Shown: positions 8,601 through 18,300 of the stretch, piece by piece
Layout of the letters: every line of letters begins with the position of its first letter
Position numbering within the stretch: the first letter of the stretch is position 1
Assembly: GCF_014645815.1 (NCBI RefSeq)
Contig: NZ_BMML01000013.1
Span: 222,746-286,745 of the forward strand
Source of the DNA: Streptomyces fuscichromogenes
GTDB taxonomy: Bacteria; Actinomycetota; Actinomycetes; Streptomycetales; Streptomycetaceae
Direction: 5' to 3'
Length of the DNA stretch: 64,000 bases
Position numbers and translations under genes: made by a program
The notes under the pieces: model-generated
Seen by the model: only the letters and a program-made list of their open reading frames with translations
What the model was told of the DNA's origin: nothing
Database searches by the model: none

Positions 8601-10530
8601 CGGTGCGCGGGGCGCGCACGCCGTGCAGGGCGGTCTTCTCGGGGGCGGTCCACCGTGCGGAGGTCGCCCGGGTGAACGCGGCCGGGCCGCCGACCAGCGG
8701 GACCCTGGCCGTCGTCCGGGACAGGTCCACGGTGAGCGTCGGGGTGCTGGACGGCGGGTCGATGAGGTCCTTGTCCGTACCGGCGACGATCAGCGCCAGC
8801 CGGTGGCCCTTGGGCACGACGTGGTCGGTGGCGGCCAGGTCGATCGTGATCGTGTAGGCCTTGCCCGGGGTGAGCGGGACGCCCTTGCCGGGGTCGGCGT
8901 AGGTGCCGACGTCGGCCCAGCCGCGGCTGAAGACGGTGTAGTCGACGGCCTTGGTCCTGGCCGCGGTCCTCAGGAAGCAGGCGCTGTCGCCGGCCGTGCT
9001 CGCGCCCCAGCAGGTGCGGTCGGTGAGGGTGGTGATGCCCTCGGCGCCGTCGGCGTAGTCCCGGATGGTGTCGGGGCCGAGGTCTACCAGGACGGCGGTC
9101 AGGTGGGCCGTCGAGGTGGTCGGGGTGGCGGTGACGGTCACCTTGCCGGAACCTGACAGCCGCAGGTCACGGGTGAGCGGCGCGGTGAGGAAGCCGGCCT
9201 TGTCCGCGGTGGGGGTGGCGAGCTGGGCGGCCCAGTCGGTCTCGCTCTGCTGCGGGTCGTCGGTGAACGTCTCGGTACCGGAGCCCCGTTGCAGGCCGAG
9301 GGTGCCGACGCCCGGCCGGGTGCCGGTGGCGGGGCGCAGGGTGGTGGTCCGCGTGCCGCTCGGCGGCCAGACGGAGGAGGTCACCCACTGGTCGGGGTGG
9401 CGCTCGATGTCGGCCATCGGCTCGCGGTCGATGCCGTTGTCGTAGCCGAGGAGTTCATGGTCGAACCAGCGGTGCAGGGTGTCGACCCAGGCGTCGCGCC
9501 GGTAGTCGAAGGGGTCGACGTGCCCGGTCTGGGAGAGCCAGATCTTGCGCTCGACGCCGTTCTTGGCGAGGGCGTCCCACCACTGGCCGAAGTGCTTGGT
9601 GCGGACGTTGAGGTCCTGCATGCCGTGCACGAGGAAGACGCTGGCCTTCACCTTGGAGGCGTCCTTGACGTAGTCGCGCTCGGTCCACAGGCCGGTCCAG
9701 TCGCCGCTGCGCGGCGCGCCGTCGACCAGCTTCTGCTGCACGGCACCGCACTTGGCGTAGGCGTCGTCGCTCTCCACCGCGCCGGCCAGCCAGTCGGGCC
9801 CCGAGTCGTAGAGCGGGGCGCCCTGCGCGAAGTAGTAGTCGTACCAGGAGGAGATGGCGCTGATCGGGACGATCGTCTTCAGGCCCTTGACGCCGGTGGC
9901 GGCCACCCCGTTGGCGATGGTGCCGTCCCAGCTCTTGCCGATCATGCCGGTCTTCCCGTTGGTCCAGCTCGCCTTCACGGTGGTGGTGCCGGTGCGGCTG
10001 CTGTACGCCTTGGCGCGGCCGTTGAGCCAGTCGACGACGGCCTTCGCGGACTGGATGTCGGAGCGGCCGCCGACGTCCACGCAGCCGTCGGAGCGGTTGG
10101 TGCCGGCCAGGTCGACGCCCACGAAGGCGTAGCCGCGGGGCACGAAGTAGTTGTCGTAGAAGAGCGGCATCTGGACGACGTCGCCGTTCGCGTCGTACGT
10201 CTTCACCTGGCTCTCGTTGCCGCGTCCGCAGCAGGAGTAGTAGGGGCTGGCGTCCATGATGACCGGTACCTTGCGGCCCTGCGCGGCGGGCTCGGCGGGC
10301 CGGACGATGTCGGCGGCGACCCGGTCGGTCCTCCCGTCGCCGTCCGAGTCCAGGCCGGTGTCCACCCAGACGGCCTCGCGGATGGCGTCGGCGTACGAGT
10401 AGACGGGTCGGCTCTCGCGAGGGGCGCCGGAAGCCTGGGCCGCGGCCGGGGTGAGGAAGGCGGCGATCAGGGCTGCGACGGCCGCGACGGCGAACGGTCT
10501 CCAGATCGTGAAGCGCGTGCGTTTCGGCAT
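8578..10530 (-). CDS. Secreted Xaa-Pro dipeptidyl-peptidase (S15 family)
   Basis: 650 residues starting MPKRTRFTIWRPFAVAAVAAL, a basic start followed by a hydrophobic core and an AQASG-type cleavage region, so a Sec or Tat-like signal peptide of about 35 residues. The alpha/beta-hydrolase catalytic parts of CocE/S15 enzymes are visible: GKSWDGTIA with the nucleophile Ser, GMQDLNVRTKH with the Asp, and TGHVDPFDY with the His. The C-terminal third is the beta-rich jelly-roll domain found in this family (DHVVPKGHRLALIVAGTD). Expected role: release of X-Pro dipeptides from extracellular peptides. The longer upstream frame is rejected because it would bury the signal peptide. It is divergent from the M1 peptidase gene across 221 bp. 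Confidence 0.9.
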   Translation of the reverse strand: MPKRTRFTIWRPFAVAAVAALIAAFLTPAAAQASGAPRESRPVYSYADAIREAVWVDTGLDSDGDGRTDRVAADIVRPAEPAAQGRKVPVIMDASPYYSCCGRGNESQVKTYDANGDVVQMPLFYDNYFVPRGYAFVGVDLAGTNRSDGCVDVGGRSDIQSAKAVVDWLNGRAKAYSSRTGTTTVKASWTNGKTGMIGKSWDGTIANGVAATGVKGLKTIVPISAISSWYDYYFAQGAPLYDSGPDWLAGAVESDDAYAKCGAVQQKLVDGAPRSGDWTGLWTERDYVKDASKVKASVFLVHGMQDLNVRTKHFGQWWDALAKNGVERKIWLSQTGHVDPFDYRRDAWVDTLHRWFDHELLGYDNGIDREPMADIERHPDQWVTSSVWPPSGTRTTTLRPATGTRPGVGTLGLQRGSGTETFTDDPQQSETDWAAQLATPTADKAGFLTAPLTRDLRLSGSGKVTVTATPTTSTAHLTAVLVDLGPDTIRDYADGAEGITTLTDRTCWGASTAGDSACFLRTAARTKAVDYTVFSRGWADVGTYADPGKGVPLTPGKAYTITIDLAATDHVVPKGHRLALIVAGTDKDLIDPPSSTPTLTVDLSRTTARVPLVGGPAAFTRATSARWTAPEKTALHGVRAPRTVQHVPSG

Positions 10531-10660
10531 GGGGCGGACGCTACCTGGGTCAACTCCCGTGCAGAAGGGGGCATCTGGGGGACCGTCAGGCGGATTGCGG
10601 CCGAATGGCGATCGTGTGACAGCAGGTGCCATGGACAGGCCAGGGGCCACAGGGACTGAA

Positions 10661-10666
10661 TAGGCT
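10661..10666 (+). promoter_or_regulatory. Possible -10 element of the M1 peptidase gene
   Basis: TAGGCT in the 221-bp divergent region, 85 bp before the GTG start, fits a Streptomyces HrdB-type -10. No convincing -35 is seen at 16-18 bp upstream. This is a weak prediction. Confidence 0.3.
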
Positions 10667-10751
10667 CCGAACAGTTTCACGCTCCATCGACTTGGCGCTG
10701 TCCGCCGCGGTGCGGCGGGGCGCCTCGGCCCCCTACCGACCTGGAGTTCTC

Positions 10752-12221
10752 GTGCACCGCAGAATCCTCGCGCCGGGCGCCCTCGCGGCGGCCTCCCTGC
10801 TGCTGGCGATCCCGGCATCGGCCGCGAGCTACAGCCCCGGCGCACCGGGCATCGGCGACCCCTACTACCCGTACTACGGCAACGGCGGCTACGACGTCTC
10901 CCACTACGACCTCCGGTTGCAGTACCAGCCGGCCACCGACGAGCTGGCGGGTACGGCGACGATCCTGGCGCGCACCACCGAGGATCTGTCCAGCTTCGAC
11001 CTGGACTTCCTGCTGGACGTGAGCGAGGTTCGGGTCAACGGGGTGAAGGCGGACTTCGCCACGTCCGGCCAGCACGAACTGGTCATCACCCCCAGGGCGC
11101 CGCTGGCGAAGGGCACGCAGGTCACCGTCGTCGTCCGCTACAGCGGGGTGCCGTCGACGAAGAGCGCGTACGGCTTCGACACATGGCACCGCACCCCGGA
11201 CGGGGCGGTCGCGGCGGACGAACCCGAGTCCGCCTGGTGGTGGTTCCCGAGCAACGACCACCCGCTGGACAAGGCGACCTACGACGTGTCGGTGGCCGTC
11301 CCCGACGGCACCCAGGTCATCTCCAACGGCCTGCTCCAGTCGACGAGTTCGAAGCTCGGCTGGACCCGGTACAACTGGCGGCAGAACAAGCCGCAGGCGA
11401 CGTATCTGGCCACTCTGGCGGTCGGGAAGTTCGACATCACCACCAGCACGTCGGAGGGCGGAGTCCCGGTCGTCAACGCCTACAGCGAGGACCTCGGCGA
11501 CAACGACGGGGCGGCGCGGGCGAGCGTGGAGCGCACCGGTGAGCTCGTCGACTGGCTCTCCGGCTACTTCGGGCCGTATCCCTTCAGCTCGGCCGGCGGG
11601 TACGTGCCGAACACCACCACCGGGTACGCGCTGGAGACGCAGACCCGGGTCTACTACAGCCCGAAGCAGTTCGCGAACGGCGCCAACACCTCCGTGGTCG
11701 TGCACGAGCTGGCCCACCAGTGGTACGGCGACGACGTCTCCCTCAAGGGCTGGAAGGACATCTGGCTCAACGAGGGCTTCGCCCGCTACGCCCAGTGGCT
11801 GTGGTCGGAGCACGAGGGCGAGGGCACGACGCAGGAACTCGCCGACTACGTGTACGCGTCACATCCGGCGGACGACGCGTTCTGGACGGTGAAGCCGGGG
11901 GATCCCGGCCCCGACGACCAGTTCGACATCGCTGTCTACGACCGGGGGGCGCTGGCCGTGCAGGCGCTGCGGAACGCGGTCGGTGACGACGCGTTCTTCG
12001 CGATCCTGAAGGGGTGGCCGAAGGAGCACGCGTACGGGAACGCGTCCGTGGCCGACTTCGAGGAGTACGCGGAGAAGGTGTCGGGGAAGTCGCTGTCCGG
12101 GTTGTTCGATGCGTGGCTGTTCCAGCCGACGAAGCCGGCGGTGCCTGCGGCGAAGGCCGTGGGGGCCGTTGCGCAGCCGAAGTCGTGGAAGCAGATCGAG
12201 GCTACGAACGACGTGCACTGA
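10752..12221 (+). CDS. Secreted M1 family zinc metallopeptidase
   Basis: 489 residues. VHRRILAPGALAAASLLLAIPASAAS is a clear signal peptide with an ASA-A type cleavage site. The M1 N-terminal beta domain follows (YDVSHYDLRLQYQPATDELAGTATI), then the gluzincin active site HELAHQWYGDDVSLKGWKDIWLNEGFARY, which gives HExxH plus the downstream Glu in NEGFA. The protein is shorter than classical aminopeptidase N (about 850 residues) because the C-terminal HEAT-like domain is missing, as in many secreted Streptomyces M1 enzymes. The GTG at 10752 has a GGAG 6-9 bases upstream. It is divergent from the S15 peptidase gene, so the pair probably serves extracellular peptide use. Confidence 0.93.
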   Translation: MHRRILAPGALAAASLLLAIPASAASYSPGAPGIGDPYYPYYGNGGYDVSHYDLRLQYQPATDELAGTATILARTTEDLSSFDLDFLLDVSEVRVNGVKADFATSGQHELVITPRAPLAKGTQVTVVVRYSGVPSTKSAYGFDTWHRTPDGAVAADEPESAWWWFPSNDHPLDKATYDVSVAVPDGTQVISNGLLQSTSSKLGWTRYNWRQNKPQATYLATLAVGKFDITTSTSEGGVPVVNAYSEDLGDNDGAARASVERTGELVDWLSGYFGPYPFSSAGGYVPNTTTGYALETQTRVYYSPKQFANGANTSVVVHELAHQWYGDDVSLKGWKDIWLNEGFARYAQWLWSEHEGEGTTQELADYVYASHPADDAFWTVKPGDPGPDDQFDIAVYDRGALAVQALRNAVGDDAFFAILKGWPKEHAYGNASVADFEEYAEKVSGKSLSGLFDAWLFQPTKPAVPAAKAVGAVAQPKSWKQIEATNDVH

Positions 12222-12260
12222 GCATGTGCCGGGTGCGGTGAGTGGGGGGCTGCCGGCCGT

Positions 12261-12302
12261 GTGCGGCTGGTCGCGCAGTTCCCCGCGCCCCTGGCGGGGC
12301 GC
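12261..12302 (-). repeat. Interspersed 3'-end repeat (R1)
   Basis: On the minus strand it begins at the stop codon of the macro-domain gene: a small hairpin (CGCCCC...GGGGCG) and then CGGGGAACTGCGCGACCAGC. The same core occurs at 49810-49862 and 63926-63964. It lies between two convergent genes and may serve as a terminator for both. Confidence 0.85.
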
Positions 12303-12793
12303 TATGCGGAGGCGTCTCCACCGTGGTCGTAGATCGTGACCCCGATACCCCGCGCCACCAGCCGCTCGGTTATCAGCGGCTCGACCCGCGACCACTTTCC
12401 GCCCGCCAGTCCGCAGCCTATGCGGGGCATGTGCACGGAGGCGCCGCGTTCGGCCACCTCGTCGGCGAGCTTGGCCAGGGCCGTGTCGATCGCCTCGTAG
12501 CGGACCGGGACGCCCTTGCTGCCGGTTCTGGTCCCCCGTTGGCCGATCATGTTGGCCACCCAGATGTACCGGTCGACGCGGACCAGCTGGACCGCGCCCA
12601 GCCCGAAGTCGTTGTGCGCACGGTCCCGGTGCCAGGCGCGGTACGCCTTCTCCGGCTCCGGCCAGCGGCGCGAGAGGGCCAGCACGAAGCCCTTTCCCCA
12701 GCCCCCCAGGTCGTTGCAGACGTGGGCGATCACCTTGACGCCCTTGCCCGACGGCGTGGTGGCGTCCCCCCGGATGTATGTGATCCCCGACAT
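12302..12793 (-). CDS. Macro-domain protein (ADP-ribose binding)
   Basis: 163 residues making a single macro domain. Visible are ITYIRGDATTP at the N-terminus, the ADP-ribose loop IAHVCNDLGGWGKGFVLALSRRWPEPEKAY (near residues 22-52) and PRIGCGLAGGKWSRVEPLI (near 125-143). The CND-x-GGWGKGFV form resembles the Poa1p/TARG1-like branch more than YmdB. Such proteins bind or remove ADP-ribose (from protein, or ADP-ribose-1-phosphate); the specific substrate is unknown. The gene stands alone between the M1 peptidase and permease genes. There is no ADP-ribosyltransferase gene beside it, so a DarT/DarG-type toxin pair is not supported. Confidence 0.9.
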   Translation of the reverse strand: MSGITYIRGDATTPSGKGVKVIAHVCNDLGGWGKGFVLALSRRWPEPEKAYRAWHRDRAHNDFGLGAVQLVRVDRYIWVANMIGQRGTRTGSKGVPVRYEAIDTALAKLADEVAERGASVHMPRIGCGLAGGKWSRVEPLITERLVARGIGVTIYDHGGDASA

Positions 12794-12835
12794 GACGCCA
12801 CCGTAGCCCTTGCCACTGACAATGGCCCTGACCTG

Positions 12836-14302
12836 CTACTTCGTGAGCTGGGACAGCTCCTTGTCGGTGGCCTGGGAGACCCGGCGACGGACGGCGAACC
12901 AGCCGGCCACCAGAGTTGCGGCAATCACCGGGATGAGCAGGAGGGTCTTGCGGCCGACCTCGGGGTCGTTCCACATCATGCCCAGGCAGACCAGCAGGAA
13001 GGCGATCGTGGCGATCTCGGTCGCCGGGCTGAAGCGGAGGCGGAACGCCGGGCGGTCGACCAGGCCCGCCTTCGCACGGCGGACGAAGACCAGGTGGCAG
13101 AGCATGATGATCACCCAGGTGCTGATGATGCCGAGGGAGGCCACGTTCAGCACGATCTCGAAGGCCTGGCTGGGCATCAGGTAGTTCAGGCCGACGCCGA
13201 GCACGCAGACCGCGCAGGTCAGCAGGATGCCGCCGTAGGGCACCTGGCTGCGGTTCATGCGGGCGGTGAACCTCGGGGCCGAGCCGGCCACCGCCATGGA
13301 GCGCAGGATGCGGCCCGTGGAGTACAGGCCGGAGTTGAGGGAGGACATCGCGGCGGTGAGGACCACCAGGTTCATCACGTCGCCGGCGCCCGGGACGCCG
13401 ATCTTGGAGAGGACCGTGACGAAGGGGCTCTGGTCGGCCGAGTACACCGAGCCGGGGAGCAGCAGGGCCAGCAGGACGACCGAGCCGACGTAGAAGAGTC
13501 CGACGCGCCACATGATCGAGTTGACCGCGCGCGGGACGACCTTCTCCGGTTCGGCGGTCTCGCCCGCCGCGACGCCGACCAGCTCCAGGGCCGCGTACGC
13601 GAAGATCACGCCCTGCATGACGAGGACGACCGGCATCAGGCCGTGCGGGAGGACACCGCCGTGGTCGGAGACGACGCTCAGGCCCGGGGTCCGCCCGTCG
13701 ACCTTGTGCTGGGTGGCGAGCAGGAAGATGCCGATCAGCATGAAGCCGACCAGGGTGGCGACCTTGATGATCGCGAACCAGAACTCCATCTCGCCGAAGA
13801 TCCTCACCGAGATCAGGTTCACCGCGAGGACCACGGCGAGGGCGATCAGCGCGAGCGTCCACTGGGGGATGCTCGTGAACATGCTCCAGTAGTGGGTGTA
13901 GAGCGCGATCGCGGTGATGTCGGCGATGCCGGTGGTCGACCAGTTCAGGAAGTACATCCAGCCGGCGACGTAGGCGCCCTTCTCGCCGAGGAACTCCCGC
14001 GCGTACGAGACGAAGGATCCGGACGACGGGCGGTACAGGACCAGCTCGCCGAGGGCGCGGACCACGAAGAAGGCGAAGATTCCGCAGACCAGGTAGGCGA
14101 GGGCGAGGGCCGGGCCCGCGTTGTGCAGGCGTCCGCCGGCACCGAGGAAGAGCCCGGTGCCGATCGCGCCGCCGATGGCGATCATGTTGACGTGGCGGGC
14201 CTTGAGGTCCTTGCTGTAGCCGACGTCGCCCGCGTCCGCGGGCGCCTGGGCCGCGGCGGTCCGGGTGGCGGCCTGTGCCGTGTCCACGGCGTCCTTGCTC
14301 AC
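12836..14302 (-). CDS. ansP: Amino-acid permease, AnsP (L-asparagine) type
   Basis: 488 residues with about 12 hydrophobic segments, an APC-superfamily amino-acid/proton symporter. MIAIGGAIGTGLFLGAGGRL, RALGELVLYRPSSGSFVSYAREFLGEK, GVIFAYAALELVGVAAGE and SSLNSGLYSTGRILRSM are characteristic, and the whole closely resembles enterobacterial L-asparagine permease AnsP as I remember it. I take the GTG at 14302 (VSKDAVDTAQ); the longer frame to 14443 has low-complexity, non-homologous sequence. Substrate is probably asparagine, though other amino acids are possible. The divergent 253-bp region upstream is shared with the MerR-type gene and holds two inverted repeats. Confidence 0.87.
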   Translation of the reverse strand: MSKDAVDTAQAATRTAAAQAPADAGDVGYSKDLKARHVNMIAIGGAIGTGLFLGAGGRLHNAGPALALAYLVCGIFAFFVVRALGELVLYRPSSGSFVSYAREFLGEKGAYVAGWMYFLNWSTTGIADITAIALYTHYWSMFTSIPQWTLALIALAVVLAVNLISVRIFGEMEFWFAIIKVATLVGFMLIGIFLLATQHKVDGRTPGLSVVSDHGGVLPHGLMPVVLVMQGVIFAYAALELVGVAAGETAEPEKVVPRAVNSIMWRVGLFYVGSVVLLALLLPGSVYSADQSPFVTVLSKIGVPGAGDVMNLVVLTAAMSSLNSGLYSTGRILRSMAVAGSAPRFTARMNRSQVPYGGILLTCAVCVLGVGLNYLMPSQAFEIVLNVASLGIISTWVIIMLCHLVFVRRAKAGLVDRPAFRLRFSPATEIATIAFLLVCLGMMWNDPEVGRKTLLLIPVIAATLVAGWFAVRRRVSQATDKELSQLTK

Positions 14303-14412
14303 AGGTGGTTCCACTCTCTGGTGCGCCCGAGCGGGTCGCGCTCGGGTGTCCGGACGTACTCGGTCGGCGCCGCTCGGTGGTGGGCACGGACCAAGGCGCC
14401 ACCTTCCCCCGG

Positions 14413-14442
14413 TGACCTGGGCGCATGCGATGGCACAGGTCA
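14413..14442. promoter_or_regulatory. Inverted repeat TGACCTG-N16-CAGGTCA upstream of permease gene
   Basis: Perfect 7-bp arms at 14413-14419 and 14436-14442 are separated by 16 bp, 111-140 bp upstream of the permease start. It could be an operator for a regulator encoded elsewhere. It is not a terminator, since the region is divergent. Confidence 0.45.
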
Positions 14443-14519
14443 CAGAGCGGAACTTCTCACAAGCCGCCGATCACGACATAGCGCCGCATGTCGTCCGAGT
14501 ATGTCGCGGCACTCCCCGG

Positions 14520-14540
14520 TGTCACAGTGCCGGTGTGACA
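14520..14540. promoter_or_regulatory. Operator-like palindrome in front of the MerR-type gene
   Basis: Arms TGTCACA (14520-14526) and TGTGACA (14534-14540) are perfect reverse complements with a 7-bp spacer, ending 15 bp before the ATG at 14556. Its size and position suit autoregulation by the MerR-type protein or control by another dimeric repressor. Confidence 0.55.
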
Positions 14541-14555
14541 GCGATACTGCTGCAC

Positions 14556-15281
14556 ATGACCACCGACGCCGACGGCGACCTCGGGGAGCCGGCGCTCACG
14601 ATCGACGAGCTGGCCGCGCGGGCCGGCACCACGGTCCGCACGGTCCGTTTCTACGGCACCAAGGGACTGCTCCCGCCGCCGGTGATCGGTCCGCGCCGGG
14701 TGGGTCACTACGGGCACGAGCACCTGGCCCGGCTGGGGCTGATCGAGGAGTTGCAGCACCAGGGCATGACGCTGGCGGCGATCGAACGCTATCTGGGGCA
14801 GCTGCCGCCCGGCCTGAGCCACCACGACCTGGCCGTCCACCGGGCCGTGGTGGCCTCCTGGGCCCCGGACACCGAGGAGACCGTGACGGCCGGGGAGCTG
14901 CGGCGGCGGGCCGGACGGCCACTGGACGAGAAGGACGTCGAACGGCTCGTCGCCATGGACGTCGTACGGCCCGACGGGGACTCCTACCGCGTCGACCCCG
15001 GTCTGCTCAGGCTCGCCGTACAGCTCCTCGACGTAGCGCTGTCCGAGAAGGCGATCCTGGCCGCGCGCACGGTCCTGACCGAACACGCGCGGGCGGCCGC
15101 GCACGAGCTGTCCCAGCTGTTCCGGGCCGAGGTGGCGGAGCGGACCGAGGCGGACGTGAAGTCCCTGTCCGCGCACATGCAGCCACTGGTCGTGCAGGCT
15201 CTGCTGACGGCCTTCCAGCGGTCGCTCAGGGCCGAGGTCCACCAGTGGTCGTCGGGTGCGGCCGAAGACCGGCCCGCCTGA
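14556..15281 (+). CDS. MerR family transcriptional regulator
   Basis: 241 residues. The N-terminal winged HTH reads LTIDELAARAGTTVRTVRFYGTKGLLPPP, followed by GHYGHEHLARLGLIEELQHQGMTLAAIERYL, the normal MerR arrangement (residues about 13-80). The C-terminal effector part is helical and not recognised. It lacks the paired cysteines of metal-responsive MerR proteins, so a metal sensor is unlikely. The ATG at 14556 fits the HTH position. The short distance to the upstream palindrome suggests autoregulation. It is divergent from the AnsP-like permease gene; whether it controls that gene is inference. Confidence 0.88.
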   Translation: MTTDADGDLGEPALTIDELAARAGTTVRTVRFYGTKGLLPPPVIGPRRVGHYGHEHLARLGLIEELQHQGMTLAAIERYLGQLPPGLSHHDLAVHRAVVASWAPDTEETVTAGELRRRAGRPLDEKDVERLVAMDVVRPDGDSYRVDPGLLRLAVQLLDVALSEKAILAARTVLTEHARAAAHELSQLFRAEVAERTEADVKSLSAHMQPLVVQALLTAFQRSLRAEVHQWSSGAAEDRPA

Positions 15282-15366
15282 TCCGCCGGGTGCGCGGATC
15301 GCACGGCCCGAGCAGCGGCGCGTCCCGCGACTGCCCTAACTTGTACGCAGGACAGGGGGGAAGCGC

Positions 15367-18300
15367 GTGGCAACGAGTGATTCCGGGGGCATTTTCCAGC
15401 GCGGGAGCGTGGTGACCGGGGACAGCGTCACGGTGGTCGCAGCACAGCGCCCCCACCGCGTCCCGCATCAACTGCCCCGTCCCGCCGCCGCGTTCACCGG
15501 CCGGGACCAGGAACTCGCGGAACTCCTGGACCTGCTCGCGCCGGAGGCGGACGCCCGGCAGGAGCCGCTGCCCGTGCTGGTGACCGGAATGGCCGGTGTG
15601 GGCAAGAGCGCGCTGGTCGTGCAGGCGGCGCACAGCGCCGTGCGCCGGGGCTGGTTCCCCGGCGGAACCGTCTACCTGAACCTGGGCGCACACCATGCCG
15701 GGAACAGACCGGTCCGGCCCGCGGACGCGCTGGAATCGGCCCTGTTCTCCTTGGACGTGGACCCCCGGCACATACCCGTGGACCTCGACGGAAGGGCGGC
15801 CGCGTATCGCACGGCGCTGGCGCGTCTGCCGGGTCCCCTGCTGCTGATACTGGAAGACGCCACCGACTCCCAGCAGGTGGCGCCACTGCTCTCCGGCGAC
15901 CCGCGCCACCGGATCGTGATCACGTCGCGGAAGCAGCTGCTCTCGCTCATCGCACACCCCGTCACCGTGAACCCGCTCGCCCGCGCCGACGCCGTGCGGC
16001 TCCTCGACACGGTGCTGCAGAGCGTCGCTCCGGGAGACAGCCGGGTGCGCGCGGATCCACGAGCCGCCGAAGCCGTCGTGGCGAGCACCGGCGGTCTGCC
16101 GCTCGCCCTCGCCATCATCGCCAGACGGCTGACCGTGCACCCGTCGTGGCCGCTCGCCCGGGTGGCCGAGGAGCTGACCGGAAGCGGCGACGCGCGCGAG
16201 CGGCTGGAGCGGCTCGGACTCGAGAACGTCGGCGTCGCCACCGCGATCGAGTCGTCCTATCGCGAACTCTCCGGGGAAGATGCCCGGTTGCTGTCCACGC
16301 TGGCCCTGACGGTCGGCCCGCGCTTCTCCACCGCGACCGTCGCCGCCGGCCTCGGCACCGGGAGGCGCGAGGCACAAGGCCTCCTGGACCGGCTGCTGGA
16401 GGCGCATCTGGTCGAGGAGACGGAGCAGGACCGGTGGCAGCTCCACTCCCTGATCCGTGACTACGCCACCGCGGTCGCCGACGACGTCATCGACGCCACC
16501 GAACTGGAGCTGGTCCGCGACCGCATACTGGACTTCACGCTGCGCCACTCGGATCCCGCCGACGACGGCTCGGGGCTCTTCACCACCCGCGTCGGCACCC
16601 GCCCGCTGGCCGGTGTGCACGGCGACGGCCCCAGTGCGGAGGACCGCCTCGGTGTCGTCCATGACGTCGAGGTGCTCGCCGATCTGATCGCCGCCGCCGA
16701 GACCCGGCCGCCGCTCTCGATCGCCCTCATCGGAAACTGGGGCGCCGGCAAGTCCAGTGTGATGCTCCAGATCGAGCGGCAGGTGAGACTGCTCGCACGG
16801 CTGTCGCGTGGGCGGCCCGGCCGGAGTGCCTTCGTCTCCTCCGTGCGGCAGGTGCGGTTCAACGCCTGGCACTACAGCGACACCAATGTGTGGACGGGCC
16901 TGATCACCCACCTCTTCACCGCCCTGGCCGGGGGCGACGAGGACGAGACGACCGGTCCCGCGCCGGATCCGCGGCAGGCCCGACGGGACCGCGACACGCT
17001 GCGCGCGGCTCTCGACCAGCGGGAGTCGTCGGAGCGGCAGCTCGCCGACCGGCTGGCCGCCGCCGACCTCGCGATGCCCGCGGCCGGACGGTTCGCGCCC
17101 CTCGGATCACCCATGCGCTCCTACCGGGTCCTGCTCACCGCGGTGCGCCAGACGGTACGCGACCTGCGTGTCGGTCTGCCCGTGCTGGCCCTGTGGCTGC
17201 TCCTGGCCGGGGGCGCGACCGGCGTCTGGCTGTGGCGCGGAGCGCTCGGCGGACTCGTCGCCGGTGTGCTGGCGCTCGCCGCGGCGGCCGCCCCCGCGCG
17301 TCCGCTGCTGCGCAGGCTGCGCTCGGCCCACCAGGATCTGCTCGGCCTCACCGAGCGCCGGTACGGCGAACTGGCCGCGCAGCAGCGGGCCCTGCGGGCC
17401 GAGATCAACGGCCTGCGGGAACGGCTGGCCCTCGTCGACGCCGCCGCCCGCCTCGGCAAGTTCCTCGAAGAGCGCGCCGACGGCACCGCCTACCAGCCCT
17501 ATCGGGGCGTGCTGGGCCAGGCCCACGCCGATCTGCTGCGGCTCGGCCTGGACCTGGAGGCCGCCCGCCTGCAGTGGCAGGCGGGCGGTGCCGTCGCCGC
17601 CCCGCCGCTGGAACGCATCGTCCTGTACATCGACGATCTGGACCGCTGTCCGCCGGACCGGGTGGTCGAGGTGCTCCAGGCCGTCCATCTGATGCTCGGC
17701 CTCGACCTGTTCGTGGTGGTCGTGGCCGTCGACGCCCGCTGGCTGATCCACTCCCTGCGGCATCACCACAACGCCCTGTTCCAGCACGAGGACGCGTCGG
17801 ACGCCACCGGCACCGCCCCGGACATCGGCGGGCTCGCGACCGCGGTGGACTATCTCGACAAGATCTTCCAGATCCCGTACGCCCTGAATCCGCCGCCGCC
17901 CCAGACCATGGCGCGCTATCTGCGTTCCCTGCTGCCGGATCCGCAGGCCGAGGGGGCCGAAAGGCCGGACCCCGACTCCTTGCCGCCCACTGAGGGGTAC
18001 GAACCGGACACCCGCGAGGGCACTCCTCCCCCGCCCGGCGAGGACGCCCTCGACGGCACGCCCGCGGCGGTCCCCGGCCCCGCGCCGGGCGCCGTGCGGG
18101 GACCGGCTCCGGAGCCCGCGGACCTGCTGCCGCCGGGGCTGCGCATCGGCACCGCCGAAATCACGTTCATGACCCGGCTCGGCGCGCTGCTTCCCACTCC
18201 CCGGGCCGCCAAGCGGCTGGTCAACCTATACCGGCTCGTCCGGATCGGTGTCCCGGCCACCGATCTGCCCGCCTTCGCCAGCAGTTCGGGACCTGCGCCC

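Noticed and set aside
12302..12793. Macro-domain protein as antitoxin of a DarT-like pair
   Set aside because: No ADP-ribosyltransferase toxin gene is adjacent; the neighbours are a peptidase and a permease.
12242..15415. 1,057-codon open frame on the plus strand
   Set aside because: It is the shadow of the permease, macro-domain and MerR genes, His/Asp/Arg/Gly-rich and without any domain pattern.
15226..16911. 561-codon minus-strand frame opposite the NB-ARC part
   Set aside because: It is antisense to a gene with clear P-loop motifs and has no recognisable features.
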